Under the pieces are notes generated by a model, which was given only the letters and a program-made list of their open reading frames with translations, was not told the origin of the DNA and made no database searches. Of a DNA stretch of 64,000 bases, positions 1 through 16,576 are shown piece after piece. The DNA lies in contig NC_003074.8 of the NCBI RefSeq assembly GCF_000001735.4, positions 744,101 through 808,100 on the forward strand. The letters are read 5' to 3'. The DNA comes from Arabidopsis thaliana. Taxonomy: Eukaryota; Streptophyta; Magnoliopsida; Brassicales; Brassicaceae. The position numbers and the translations under genes were made by a program. The number at the start of each line of letters is the position of its first letter. Within the stretch, counting starts at the first letter, position 1.

Positions 1-377
1 GGTTTATATAAAATGACTAAAATGCCCTCAATCGAAATGGGTTAGGGTAAGGCCCAAATCACAAAACCCAAATCTCGTGATCAAAGTGAGGACTTCAGTA
101 ACAATTTTGGGTCAACTTTACCTTTCGTTCATGTGTCTCCATCCGACTCTCTCCCATGCTCAAAAAAGTATGTCATGATATTTTTCATTTGGATCAATTT
201 GACATTTGATTTTTTTTTTGTAAACTGTACTATCTGACATACCAGATTTATATAAATTATTGTAAATAGGTTAGATAATGTTCTTTGTCACATGAAACTT
301 ACATAGCCATAATTTTTCTTAAACTGATTTTAGATACAAATCTTTTAGAGTTTTTTTTTGTTATAATGTATCTTCCA
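1..377. other. 3' flank of first alpha/beta hydrolase gene
   Basis: AT-rich sequence downstream of the stop codon of the first hydrolase gene (minus strand). It presumably holds its 3' UTR. I see no other gene or clear element; the short open frame at 285-500 runs antisense over the last hydrolase exon and is a shadow. Confidence 0.5.
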
Positions 378-1909
378 CTAGTCACTACAAGCGGCTTTGA
401 TAATGGCTTCAAAATGCCGCTTCTCATGGATAATATAATGTCCACCATCAGGGACCTCATGGAGCTTTATCCATGGCAGTTTATCGCATATATAGAGTAA
501 AACATCGCGTGAAATTTGTTTGTCTTCGAGTGCACACCACATATGAACCGACCCTTTGTTACTATCCGAAAACGGATTCTTCAATTCGGTTGGATCAAAT
601 TCCCAATTCCCGTAACCCGCTATGATGTCTTGTTGTGTGGTCACATATCCACCTTGTCGTAAAGCAGACTCCTATAGTAATAATAGCATTCATGCATGAA
701 TGTTTACTTCTTTCAAAAAAAAAAAAAAAAGAGAGTGGATCATAAAGTTCGTAATATATATACCTTGATATAAGAGTGTTTGGTATGCTTTTCCGCGAGT
801 TCTAGGTCGCGCTCGGTCATAGTATCTTTGGGATTTCGACTATTCGGGAACCATTTCTGAGTCATCCACCAATATAACAACCATGGAGAGTAGTGTGCGA
901 CTCGAAGTGTCAATTGAAATCCAATTGGCAATTTCTTCATCGCTGCATTCAATAAGTTTTGAGGCACACGGCTCCACCAAAAATTCACTAACGGAACAAC
1001 CAACGAAGCTCCACTGAGCCTATCGATGTTATAAGAAAAACAATTAAGGCTAATATACAAACCACTACATTATAATCTTATTTGTATAAGTGAAATATCT
1101 AAGTCGGTCACTTGGTCTTATAGTATAACGTCACTTATGGACTTATGGTAATTAAACGATGAGGATGAAACAAGAGAATTCTTATCACAAATGGATAAAG
1201 CAAATGTCTTTTACGTAAGAACTTGTTTTGATAAGTATTGAGAAGTGACCATCACAAATAATATTTCAATTTTTTGATAATGTTCTTAAGAGATAACCGA
1301 TTGATATATTTACCTATTAGGAATGTATTTGAGGCAACCGTAAACAGGGTAAGCTCCAAGTGACATGCCTATAACGTGGAACTTTGGACCGACTTGCAAT
1401 TTGTCAGCAAGTTCTTCGATATCGTATGTATCTGTTTTCAGCGTTCGTGTTGGATTAGGATCGCTTTCTCCATAACCAGCTCTATCGAAGAACAAAAAGT
1501 ATATCTTGAATTCATCAATCATTTCCTGAAAGCCAGAGGAGCGTTATCATTGCAAATAGTATTATTCATTATACATAACAATCATTAATTGTACAAATAA
1601 ACCACCAAAAAGTATTAAAATAGTTGCGGTCTCTTTCTTTATTTCGTTCTTAATTCAATCCTTGTGTACCTGTGTGATGTATAAATCGACGTCTTTGGAA
1701 TTTCCATTTCCGTGGACGATTATTATTTTGTTTTTGGCTTTGTCCTTTGGAAACCCTAATTCCTTGTACGCTAAATGCCTTCCATCATTGAGCTTGATTC
1801 TTGGAGATATCTCGGAAACATTTTCCGGCAGTGGAATCGGTGGCGGCGGTGTTATGGACTTGTAGACATAATAGCTTATTAATCCCACAATCACAAGTAG
1901 AAGCACCAT
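378..1909 (-). CDS. alpha/beta hydrolase family protein, tandem copy 1
   Basis: Four coding exons on the minus strand: 1909-1670, 1525-1314, 1019-764, 671-378, all with GT..AG introns, giving 333 residues. The N-terminus (about residues 3-16) is a hydrophobic membrane anchor, followed by a proline-rich stretch and then the hydrolase fold. Visible family motifs are the oxyanion-side VHGNGNS (about 65-71), the nucleophile elbow GMSLGAYP with the serine near residue 135, an acidic EDKQIS loop in the last exon and a C-terminal GHYIIHE that would carry the catalytic histidine. The substrate cannot be read from sequence; esterase or lipase-like activity is a family inference. The gene 0.8 kb further along has the same exon layout and is clearly its tandem paralogue. 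Confidence 0.9.
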
Positions 1910-2680
1910 TATTTAGCCTATAAGTCTTGGAACCAAAAGACTAGAATTGATTTAAAGAAAATGAAAGAAGAAGAAACTCAGGAACTAATATATGTTTAAC
2001 AATTTCAACAATTATTAGAGAGAAAAATGCGCTGATGTAATGGTATCTTTGGTCCAAGCAACTTAATAATGTAGTACTATTTATTTTTGTTGGCAAGTAA
2101 AGCATGACCACTTTTGTTTACAAATTTCTTTTTGTCCTTCTCTCTTTGTTACACATGTCTTGATAACTTATCTTGCATTACTATTATTGAATTGGTTGTC
2201 CTTTTGCATTTATATCAATTGTGTAACTCCCCTTTATTATTTATATTGCATATTGAATATTTTTTGGATTTATTAGACATTTTCATTTTTAGAATCTGTA
2301 AGAGAAAGAAAAACAAACTTATCTTCATAGATTTTAAGAAACTGCTTTGTAACTTTGATCCAAGTGTCGTGGCACGGTGGTAGCAGTTTCAAAGCAAAAG
2401 ATTATAGACTTTCTTGCACGGTGACCCACATTTGTCAACCATGATTGTATATATCTCCAGCGCTAAGTAAAATTTATTGACACAAACTATAACACCTGAT
2501 AATATATCATTATTAATTACACATTAAAAACACTCAGATATAAAATCTGGATTTAGTAGTAAAATGAATTTAATTGTAACAAAATATATATATGTGACAT
2601 TGAACATATATTTTATATAATATCAACTTTCAAATCCAGTCCACACACAAACTATTGAATTAAGTTTTTTTTTTTAACCT
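1910..2680. other. intergenic spacer between tandem hydrolase genes
   Basis: Promoter and 5' leader of the first hydrolase gene (minus strand, near 1910-2100) and 3' flank of the second. AT-rich; no additional gene or repeat recognised. Confidence 0.5.
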
Positions 2681-4191
2681 TCAACTACAAGCGGCTTTAA
2701 TAATGTCTTCAAAATGCTGCTTCTCATGGATAATAAGATGTCCAGCATCAGGGACTTCATGAAGCTTTATCCATGGAAGCTTATCACATAAGTAGAGTAA
2801 AACCTCATGCGAAATTTGTTTGTCTTCGAGTGCACACCAAATGTGAACTGACCCTTTGTTATCATCTGAAAATGGATTGCTCAGTTCGGTTGGATCAAAC
2901 TCCCAATTCTCGTAACCCGCAATGATGTCTCGTTGCATGCTCACATATTCACCTTGTCGTAGTGCGGATTCCTGAACCACATAAATCAATCACTTTCGTA
3001 AGTGCTTTTTTCACTAAAATGTATCATCAAGTTCATTATATAAGAAAAATGGTCTAAAACAACACAAGGTTAGTCTAAAACTCCATAAACTTTTAAAAAT
3101 CAATCTCTATATAGGTACCTTAATATATGCGTGTTTTGTATGCTTATCCGCGAGCTCTATATCGCGCTCGGTCATAGTTTCTCTAGGATTCTGACTAAAT
3201 GGGGAAAACCATTTCTGAGTCATCCACCAATATAATAACCATGGAAAGTAGTGTGCGACTCCAAGTGTCCACTGATTTTGAATTGGCAATTTCTTGAACG
3301 CTGAAATCGACAAGTTTAGAGGCAGACAACTCCACCAAAAATTCAGTATCGGAACCACCAACGTTGCTCCACTTAGTCTATACATATTGTTAGAGACATT
3401 AATTCACATAGGTAAAGATTATATGAACTTTAATTTATATATGCGAAATATATTCAATTTAATCTTATAAGTTCAAAAGATATAATTACTAGGCCAATAT
3501 GATATGTACGTAAATCCATGTGTAAATAAATAGTATATTTGATATATAGCTTTTAATCTAAGTGATAATCACAATTAAATCTGACCAAAAATGTTATTCT
3601 TAGATTCTACTTGTAAGAGATTGATATACCTATGAGGAATGTACTTGAGACAGCCGTAAACTGGATAAGCCCCGAGTGACATTCCTAGGACATGGAACTT
3701 TGGACCGATTTGCAATTTGTCAGCAAGTTCTTCGATGTCATATGTATCCGTTTTTAGTGTTCGTGATGGATGAGGATCGCTTTCTCCATAACCAGCTCTA
3801 TCGAACAACAAGAAGTATATCTCGAATTCGTCGATCATTTCCTGAAAGCCATAGGAACATATATAGTAGCTCCAGTTATCATGATATGTAAAGAAGCTAG
3901 TTTGCAATATATGCATGTAATCATTTCATTTAATCCTCATATTATTAATACCTGTGTGATTTTTAAATCCACTAACTTGGAACTCCCGAATCCATGGAGA
4001 ATGATAATCTTATTTTTGGCTTTGTCTTTAGGAAACCCTAATTCTTTGTAAGCTAAATATCTGCCATCGTTGAGCTTGATTCTTGGAGATATCTCAGAAA
4101 CATTCTCCGGCAATGGAATTGGCGGCGGCGGTTTCACGGACTTGTAGACGTAAAAGCATATTAAACAGACAGCCGCGGTTAGAAACAACAT
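2681..4191 (-). CDS. alpha/beta hydrolase family protein, tandem copy 2
   Basis: Four coding exons on the minus strand: 4191-3952, 3841-3630, 3377-3119, 2971-2681, again 333 residues. Splice phases are identical to those of the downstream tandem copy. The start is the ATG at 4191; the in-frame GTG one codon earlier is not needed. Shown features are a hydrophobic N-terminal anchor, a PPPPIPLP linker, LHGFGSS, the nucleophile elbow GMSLGAYP, EDKQIS and GHLIIHE. These are the same putative Ser-Asp-His catalytic elements as in copy 1, and all are retained, so both copies look functional. The substrate is unknown. Confidence 0.9.
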
Positions 4192-5660
4192 CACTTGACC
4201 TGTAATATATGAGGGAACACCGCAAAGAGTACTTTCAATGCATGCCTCAAAACAAACTAGCAGTAGGGATCATCGTCAACGTTTTAGTAAGTTCCATAAA
4301 AATTAAAATTTGGGTTAAGAATAATGAAAGAAGAATAAACTTTAAGATATGATAGATGCATGCGTAACCAATTGATATCGAGAGAAAACCGACCTGATGA
4401 TATTGGAGATGGCTTGGTAATGTAAAATCTTTTAGTGATGATATCTTGCTGGTCAAAGGAATTTATCAATACTTATACTAACCAAAAGACAAGACAGAGG
4501 CTAATACAATCTAATCAAACAAAGTAAGAAGGAGATGCAATCTATGAGTTATAGATTTGAATAAAAAATATTCTTTCCTTTTGGTGTCAAGATTTGAATA
4601 AAGATGGAAAATAAAGAAGAGCTTATCTGATAAGATGTATTAGATCATAATAAATTGGACGCGTACGTAACATCTCATTATCTCAATGACACATAATATT
4701 TTTATTCCACTTTTTCAAGTAACCGACAGCTATCTCATGCTTTAGATCGTGACATGTTTAAACAAAAGTAGGAAAATTTTAAAAACAATAATTAAAAAGT
4801 GCAATTAAGAATCTACGATGTTAGATTACCAATAAGATTCAATACACGTATGTGTAGTGTATGCATGTGAACATCTTACTATGTTTTTTTTTTTTTTTTG
4901 GTAGGCTACTATGTGGTTTTCTATTTCATTTGAATGATACCTTTGTAATTAAATCTATTTGTTTCCAAAACTCGTAAGCAAAAATTATTACATACTAGAA
5001 GTCATAAGAATCTTGTAGAATAATTTTACACGGGAGCGCGACAATTAATTTGAATAAGAATCTTGGTGATGTAGTAATTCTACACAAGTAACTTGAATTT
5101 GCGATTATTCTACAAATTAGCCAATGAGAACTCTAATTAAAGTTGTATTCGTCTTATTTATTAGTATTCATTCTTGCATTTTCCTTCATAAGTAGTAGTT
5201 GTGTTAGTTCCCTTCATTAGTATACGAATTAGTCCCCAACTTAATTCTACAAATCAAACGGACGAAAACCGAAAATAAACATGTCACACTGTATGAATAT
5301 CAGTGACATAATCTAAATTAGTAGACGACATAAATGTAATAAACTAGTACTCCATCAGTTTCCAAGCAAAGAGCATGTGGAAAGAAAGAGTGGATTATCA
5401 AAAAGAAAAATGATTGTGGATAGAACCCAAATATAATCGAACATATAAATGTGATGTTTTGGGAAAATTCAAAGAGCAAAATTAAAATAAAGTCCAAAGA
5501 GGAAAAGACTTTGCTAAGCTGCAAAAAGAAAAAGAAACATTATTTATTCTTTCTTCATAAACTTGCTTTGCTGTGCCACTTGTGATCTTTTCACACCAAT
5601 TAAAGGAGTATCAAGATGTGTCTTCCATGAGAGAGGGAAGAAGACTTGAATTTGTTTTAT
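4192..5660. other. intergenic region upstream of hydrolase copy 2 and 3' of UGP1
   Basis: About 1.5 kb, AT-rich. It contains the promoter/leader of hydrolase copy 2 at its left end and the 3' UTR of UGP1 at its right end. A 68-codon open frame at 5318-5524 (minus) is hydrophobic and low-complexity, has no supporting features and is not called. Confidence 0.5.
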
Positions 5661-9914
<4,254 letters not shown>

Positions 9915-10025
9915 TGTTGATTTACAGATTTAAGAGAGCTTTGGATCCAAAAGAAAAACAAAAACGAAGAGAGGATTGTTATTTGTGAATGAATCAGAGC
10001 AAATTGGAAATTAAAAGCAGAGAAA

Positions 10026-10033
10026 TATTTATA
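10026..10033 (-). promoter_or_regulatory. TATA box of UGP1
   Basis: Reads TATAAATA on the minus strand, about 112-119 bp upstream of the UGP1 start codon, a normal spacing for a plant TATA box plus 5' leader. Inferred from motif and position only. Confidence 0.6.
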
Positions 10034-10125
10034 GGCCAAGGGAGTAGTGGTGATGAAGTGACGATGCGTGGTGTTACCGCAAATATATATATCTCTGTCG
10101 TCTTATCTGAGCCAATTGTCAATAT

Positions 10126-10135
10126 ACACGTGTCA
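10126..10135. promoter_or_regulatory. G-box/ABRE-like ACGT element upstream of UGP1
   Basis: The palindromic-core sequence ACACGTGTCA lies about 95 bp upstream of the TATA box of UGP1. CACGTGTC is the classic bZIP-binding ABRE/G-box form. A GATAAG-type I-box lies nearby on the minus strand (about 10,101-10,108). Function is an inference from motif and position. Confidence 0.45.
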
Positions 10136-11255
10136 CCTTTCCATGTCCGTCCGGCTTCTTCTTATTACCGTCAATATATTGTTTCCTTTTTTCAGTTCTT
10201 TTAAATAAATAATAATAATAGAATTTGATTTTTTTATATAAAATATTTCTCTATTGATTGTGTTAGAAATAAATGGTACACAGCTTAATAGCCCAACATA
10301 TTACATAAACAGAACCAAATTAACTTTAAACTATTAAGAGATTTATAAATAATGTTATTTATAAAATTGATTAAATAATAGTATTTTTTATAAGACCATG
10401 CATACAAACTGCAAACTAATTTCTAAGAGAATACATATAAAGATCAATTTATAAGGAGGTAAAAGTGGTTTTAAAAAAAAAAGGAGGTAAAAGTTTGATT
10501 TCAGAAACGCTATATGTTCACATGTAAAAGCTCATAGCATTACACCAAAAAAAAAGACACTCATGAACATATTTATTATTGTGTGTATAACATTTTCTAG
10601 TTTTACTAAAAAAAGTAGTTTCAAAATACATACTTTATGTATGTTATTCTTATATCTTATTCCAAATTATCAAAGTTAATATATAAAAATAAAAATAAAA
10701 TATTTATGAATCTGAAATTTGAAAAATTTAAGATTTTTTTTGGAATATTGTAAGAGTTTATTAAGAATTTTAAGAATGTTGAGTTTCAAGAATATACAGA
10801 TTGTCTGTTTTTGTATTTGCAAAAAAGTTAGCTGATCTTACTTTCTGAAAGCTAAATTAGTTTATTTATTTTCTGAAACATTCATAAACTTATGAATTTT
10901 TCGTGAAATATATAACTAAATAATTAGTGTATTTTTATGAATATTCTTCTTTATCAAATGTTCAATCACATTTACGATTTCGTCATTATTATCAAGCATT
11001 TATCTTCAAACTGTGAGTAAATTATTATAACCAATAGAATAAACCAACCAAAACCAATAAGAAAAACCCATGATAGGATGGGTTGTTTTATTACTTTCAT
11101 CAATCGGTCTGTAATCTTACCGATCGGAAATATCTTAAGACTTAAAGCATGTCCATAAAACCATCATAACCAATCGAGGTCATAAAATCCCCCGACAGAA
11201 ATATCTCAAAACAAAACAAAAACAAAAGAGAATCTTCCACAGCATATTCCCTCAC

Positions 11256-14200
11256 TCAACATTCAGGACAATTGAGCAAACCTTTGATCCTTTGAATAGT
11301 GGAGCTGATCAAAGCACTCACTGTGTCCACCGACTTCTCATTCACCTCTCTCGACCTATTGGCCTTTCCAGAGACAAGGATCTGAAAGGCCACCGTGAGT
11401 AAGGTTCCACCGTCCTCCACCGTGGATCGCCTGCCGTCGCTTGAGATGACGAAACCAGATGGAAGGATTGGGATATGGGAAGGGTCTACTTCGCCGGAGA
11501 CAGCGAAATGCATTGTAGCCATGTCCATAGGAGCGTACACGATCATGCCTCCCAAGGCGTCCATGTAGCAGTCTTGCAGCATCAACATATCATCCTTGCA
11601 TGAGTCTTGAACCACCATCTTGTCATTATTCTCTTCGTGCGTTGGCTAATGTATATATACACATGTACGACGATTATAGGTTATTAGAGTTATATAATTT
11701 GCCAACAAACGATTAATAGTTAAAAGACCGTTGAAGAGAGAGAGATATACATGTACCCGGAGAATGGTAACGCAGTTGGTTTCACTTGACCCGGTGACAA
11801 TGCGAGCGATCTCATTGACTACGGTTCCATAGGAAAGAATGTCCCACTGTTACACGTAAACGTTTTTGTTGTTAATACGTGATTTAAGTTGAGAAATTTT
11901 GATGATCATGCAGATCAAGAAAGAACCTGTTGACGAGTGTCGAGGTTTTGAAGGAAAGCGAAGACTTGCAAAGGAGTGAGAGGGATTGCGAGAGAAGACG
12001 AAGCACTGACAACTATACCGGGTGGTTGACCGGCCTCAATGTTCATCCGAATCGAGACTCTCACTCCATTTTTCGACTGCTGCGGAAAGTCAATTTTTCC
12101 GGACATGGTCAGCATTTCGTTGAAATTCTTCACCATTCTCTCACCTAATTTCATTACACTCCTTCTTGCTTCTCCTGTCGTTATGACTGCCAAAATATAA
12201 TATATAACTTGATCAAACGTCACATTATTGTAAAAACTATACGTGATACAACCAATATCAAACAATTTACTGTAGTAAAATAATGTTGCATGTCATAGGG
12301 TTAGAACCTAGAGATAAAATAAAAATTATCCGACCAGCTTAACATATTTTTAGCTGATTAGACTAGCATCATAGTAGATGAGTTAAATTATATATGACCT
12401 GTGACCTTAATTCATTTATTTTTATATTTTTTTCAAACTCCAAAAACCAAAATCAGGATAAGACCAAATAATCTTAAATAAGCAACATTTTTGTGTTTTG
12501 ACAAAAAAAAAGCAACATTTTTGTGAACATTTTGTAAATAAGTCATACTTTTGATTAAAAAAAAAATAAGCAACTACAAAAAGAAATAGAACGAAAATTT
12601 TGTTTCTAAAATTTAAAATTAGAAATCTTGAATATCGAGAAATAATTTAGATATATACGAGAAAAGATTTTTTTTATGTTTCTTGTGCCAGTACATTCAC
12701 TTATTTTGGGGAAAAAATACTTCCGTTTATTTGTCAACCAAATTTTGACTCGCAATTTTTTCCTAATCCATTTTATAGAAATCGAAGAAAACATTGACTA
12801 GTGTTTAGTTTTATTTTTTTTAGTTAAACAGAAAAAATTTGTTTGTAAATTCAATTTTTGACTCGTAAATTCAAAATGATACAATCATACCACTCAACTC
12901 AAGTGATACAAAAATAACATTTTCACTTTCACTATTGGAAGTCATTAGTTAAGTTAGTCGTATAGATGATACGTACCTTCGCTCCGGTCACTTGGAGGAA
13001 GGGTTTGGATGGAGGAGAGAGCCATCCTCTCACACATTCTCTCAAGTGTGACGATCCAACGCTTAGCTCCATAGCCTGACCCGCCACTTAAAAGATCTCT
13101 ATAGATCTTATGTGTATCCAATTTATGGTCCACTTCCACATGCTCTATCCACATTACCTACAATGTTTTGATAGCATCAATCAAATGCAATATAGAAAAA
13201 GACATATATGAGCTCAATCAAGAGGCGATGAAGAGATATATACCTTGGAGTGAGCATCGGGCAAGGCTTGGATGAGGCAACCAGAAGGACGTTTGTAACA
13301 AGCAGCATTGCCAAAGTCAAAGTTAGCACGGTGTGACACGTCAGCAATAATCCAGATCCCTTTCTCGATCTCTTGGCAGCACCTGACGACCATGAATTCC
13401 CTTGCTGGCACTAGTGGCGACAGAATGTGTAGTTGCTCCCACATCTATCGAATTTTATTCACATTCAAAACACCAAATGTGTTAGTGATTCTATTGATCA
13501 TGAAGACAAACCTTATCTAATATCCTTCAAACCTAAATTCGAATAAAAAAATCCTTAAACTCAATTAACAGTAAGGAAAATAGAAGTAGGTTACGTTAAT
13601 ATTGATTGGTAACATTTTGAAGTTAACACTACAAAAATAGTTCTTACCACTTGCAAAACATTGCAGTTTCCTCTTATAGGAAGCCCCGATCCGAGCACAT
13701 GAATTGTGTTGGCCTTGTTCACAATCGTTGGAAAAAGCTCTTTCCATTTTTCCTACAAGAAACAAGTACCATTTTCACATTTTTAATCCAAACCTCAAAA
13801 GTAAAAACAAAAGAATATTTTTTTCGAAGAATAGACAAACAAATAAATACCGGATCTAAGAACATTTGGATCAAGTTTATCGCTTCTACATGAACCACCG
13901 TGACAGCTTTGGACGACTCGACATGAGCAGTAGTGCTGCTGAAATGTTTGACTGCATGCGAGAACCTCTCATAGCTCTCTGTATCAATCACATAAGTCTC
14001 GTCGATACACGACTTAACCCAAAATTGTTCCTCAGCCAAAAACAGCCGCTTGAGCTCTTCAACCGCACTTGCCGCGATTTCAGACAACAGGCTCATATCC
14101 GTTTCGGCTAGTGGTCGTGGTTGGATGATTTGAAAATTTGGTGGTCCATATGAGCTAGATGGCTCGTACATATTGCCTCCGTTAATTCCGTACGAGATGC

Positions 14201-15134
14201 GATCAAGGCTAGGAACATAAGCTAATGAGTCCTCCACGGTTGGTTCGTTGGGCTTGTGCTGGTCTACGAAATTGGAGATTCTGTCACGCTTCACACAAAA
14301 AGAAATAGTTAGTGGCATATATGTATATGTATATCTACTATATTCACAATCAATATTTACAGTTTTATATACATTTTCAAGATATCGAATATAATTTCTT
14401 AAAGATTTATATATTTTTGTTCGTAAATTTAAATGAAAAATACGATGATGGTCAAATAAAGATCCAAAAAGAAAATAGAAATAGTGAAAGTTTTATGGAA
14501 CAAATCATATGTTTACGTGATCTTTAAGGCGGGCGTTTTCGAAACGCAGTTTTTGGAGATTGTGTCCGCGTTCTTCTCTGCCAAAAGGAGGGCCTCCACA
14601 AGCTGGACAGAGCACACTTTTTAATGCATCGAGCATTGCCTCGTTGTCACTTTGGAGAGTCTCGTTTTCTCCACGAAGTAATACGTTAGTGGATCTATCT
14701 TCTTGAGTCTATAGCATATGAAAATATATATATTAGTTGGTTGGAAAAAATTATTGAAGATATATTTAAAAAGGATTTGCCAAGTTGAATATATACTTTG
14801 CTCTGAGTTCGCTTGTTCTGAAACCAAAACTTGATTTGGTCAGGCTCGAGTTTCAGCTCTCGACATAATTGGTTTCGTTGTCTTTCGTCAGGATGGGGAC
14901 ATTCCTTGAAATAACTTGATTCAAAAAATCAAAAACAATTATCATAATAATTATTGTAATAAAAGAATATCAATTATTAGTTTAGAAATCAAGAAAAAAA
15001 CAATAAAGGTTTTACGCTTCAAGTCTTTGGATCTGTTGAGGGGTATGGCGATGACAAGTCCTCTTCCCATTTTGCTTGGCGTCTCCGGAAGTGTATTGTT
15101 CATTGCCTGAGCTCCCACCACCATTATTATCCAT
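11256..15134 (-). CDS. HDG8: HD-ZIP class IV homeodomain-START transcription factor
   Basis: Ten coding exons on minus: 15134-15016, 14914-14797, 14708-14517, 14288-13851, 13752-13648, 13444-13244, 13157-12977, 12186-11927, 11846-11757, 11645-11256. The total is 2094 nt, about 697 residues. Order of parts: N-terminal homeodomain (residues about 20-75, with the recognition helix [11 protein letters not shown]); a leucine-zipper-like ZLZ segment interrupted by a CPACGGP loop typical of class IV; a START domain beginning near [17 protein letters not shown]; and the class-specific C-terminal region. Predicted nuclear, binding L1-box-like sites. From memory, HDG8 is one of the Arabidopsis genes reported as imprinted in endosperm. 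The intron at 12187-12976 is long (0.79 kb) and holds short A-rich repeats but no gene. The symbol is assigned by gene order and recall. Confidence 0.93.
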
Positions 15135-15207
15135 TTTGTTCTTCACTAACAATTTTTTTTGTGTTTGCGAATAATTTTTTGTTTTTGTTAAGGCACAAGT
15201 TAATCAG

Positions 15208-15215
15208 TATTTATA
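15208..15215 (-). promoter_or_regulatory. TATA box of HDG8
   Basis: TATAAATA on the minus strand about 75-80 bp upstream of the HDG8 ATG, followed by a short leader. Assigned by motif and spacing. Confidence 0.6.
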
Positions 15216-16576
15216 GGGGAAAAAGGGTGGTCTTAAGGATATTTTTTTAAAATATACATTAATTCATAAAAAGGGAAGAAGGGGGGAAATATAGATATTA
15301 CTATTTGAGTGGGTAAAATTATTTGTTAAAAGATATTAATTACATTATTTGTTAAAAGGTAATATTTAATTCACATATGTATTAAATATAAAATATTTGT
15401 TTTGTATAAAATGCATTGAGGTGAACAAATAAATTAAATCTAAGCAAAACTTAAATTATTGAGATAAGATTTTCTTTCTAAATATTATTGGTCGATTTAT
15501 TTTTAAGGCTGAAATAAAACAAGTCAAACAAACATTTTTTATTTAGTTTATAATTATTAAATGTATTTTTGAAAGGTGAATATAAATTTATATATAATAT
15601 GAAAATACAATGTGTTAAATCAATAGTTTCAACAATGTCAAGTGTCAATTAGGCTTTTTGATATGTTTTCTAAATTGTTTTTTGTCATAAATGTTTTCTA
15701 TTGTTTATATGTTAAATTTTGATATCTAGCTAAATGTCTATTGTACAAACAAAAAGGTTTGTAAACTTTATTACAAAAAGCTTGTGCTAATCAGATAAAT
15801 TTTTAGTAAAAAATTAAACAAATTCATAATTAGTGTTTTAAATATTAATTAAATGGTTTTAGTCCTATATATTTTCTTATGCTAACTTATTTATAAAATA
15901 AGAGAATGGAAAGATATCACTGATTATATAGATAGAAATGACAATTTATTGAAAAGTACCTTTTTAAGAACAATGACAACTTATTCAACAGATTGCAAAT
16001 ACTCAAATTAGTAATGTGGAAAGAAAAATTGTAAAATCTATAGGAAACATTGATCTAAAGGTGTGTAGCATGAGGAAAGAAAAAAGATGGCATTTTTCTT
16101 ACGTCTCTATATTGTATTAGTTTTTAGGTTTTAAAATAATAATAAAAAATTCTCTTTTTGACATCAATTTTGGTAAAATTCTATATAAATTGTTATTATT
16201 ATTTTTGTCTTAAGGGTCCGAATGATGACTGCGTTTTGCGGTGTGGGAGAAGTGCGGTGCGGTTCAAATAGTAACGAAAATACATATATATAGAGAGAGA
16301 TTTTGATACTGTTACCTGTTGCAGTGCGGTTTTGGGTGCGGTTTATATTACTATTCATAGTCTAAATCTCCAACATTTTAAAGTGACACTACTGTTAGTG
16401 ATACAATCCTAAATGGCTAGACTACGATTACGGTGCATGATTCGAGAAACCGATTCAAATCAGGACCAGATTGTCAACAGCCGGATCAATCCAATATAGC
16501 TAGATAGGAAATTATAAATTATGGATTTTTTTCGCTCAAGAACATATATTATAATTCAGTTTAGTACAATAAATTA

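Larger units (their letters stand above)
9915..11255. other. UGP1 promoter and intergenic AT-rich sequence
   Basis: The left third is the UGP1 promoter and leader (TATA box and G-box noted separately). The remainder, about 10.2-11.2 kb, is very AT-rich and ends in the HDG8 3' UTR. A short direct repeat (AAGGAGGTAAAAG) occurs twice near 10,455-10,495. No gene seen. Confidence 0.5.

Noticed and set aside
4192..4194. In-frame GTG one codon upstream of hydrolase copy 2 as an alternative start
   Set aside because: A plant nuclear gene starts at ATG; the ATG at 4,191 gives a 333-residue protein identical in length to the paralogue.
5318..5524. 68-codon hydrophobic minus-strand frame
   Set aside because: Low-complexity, AT-rich, no splice or promoter context and no recognised domain.
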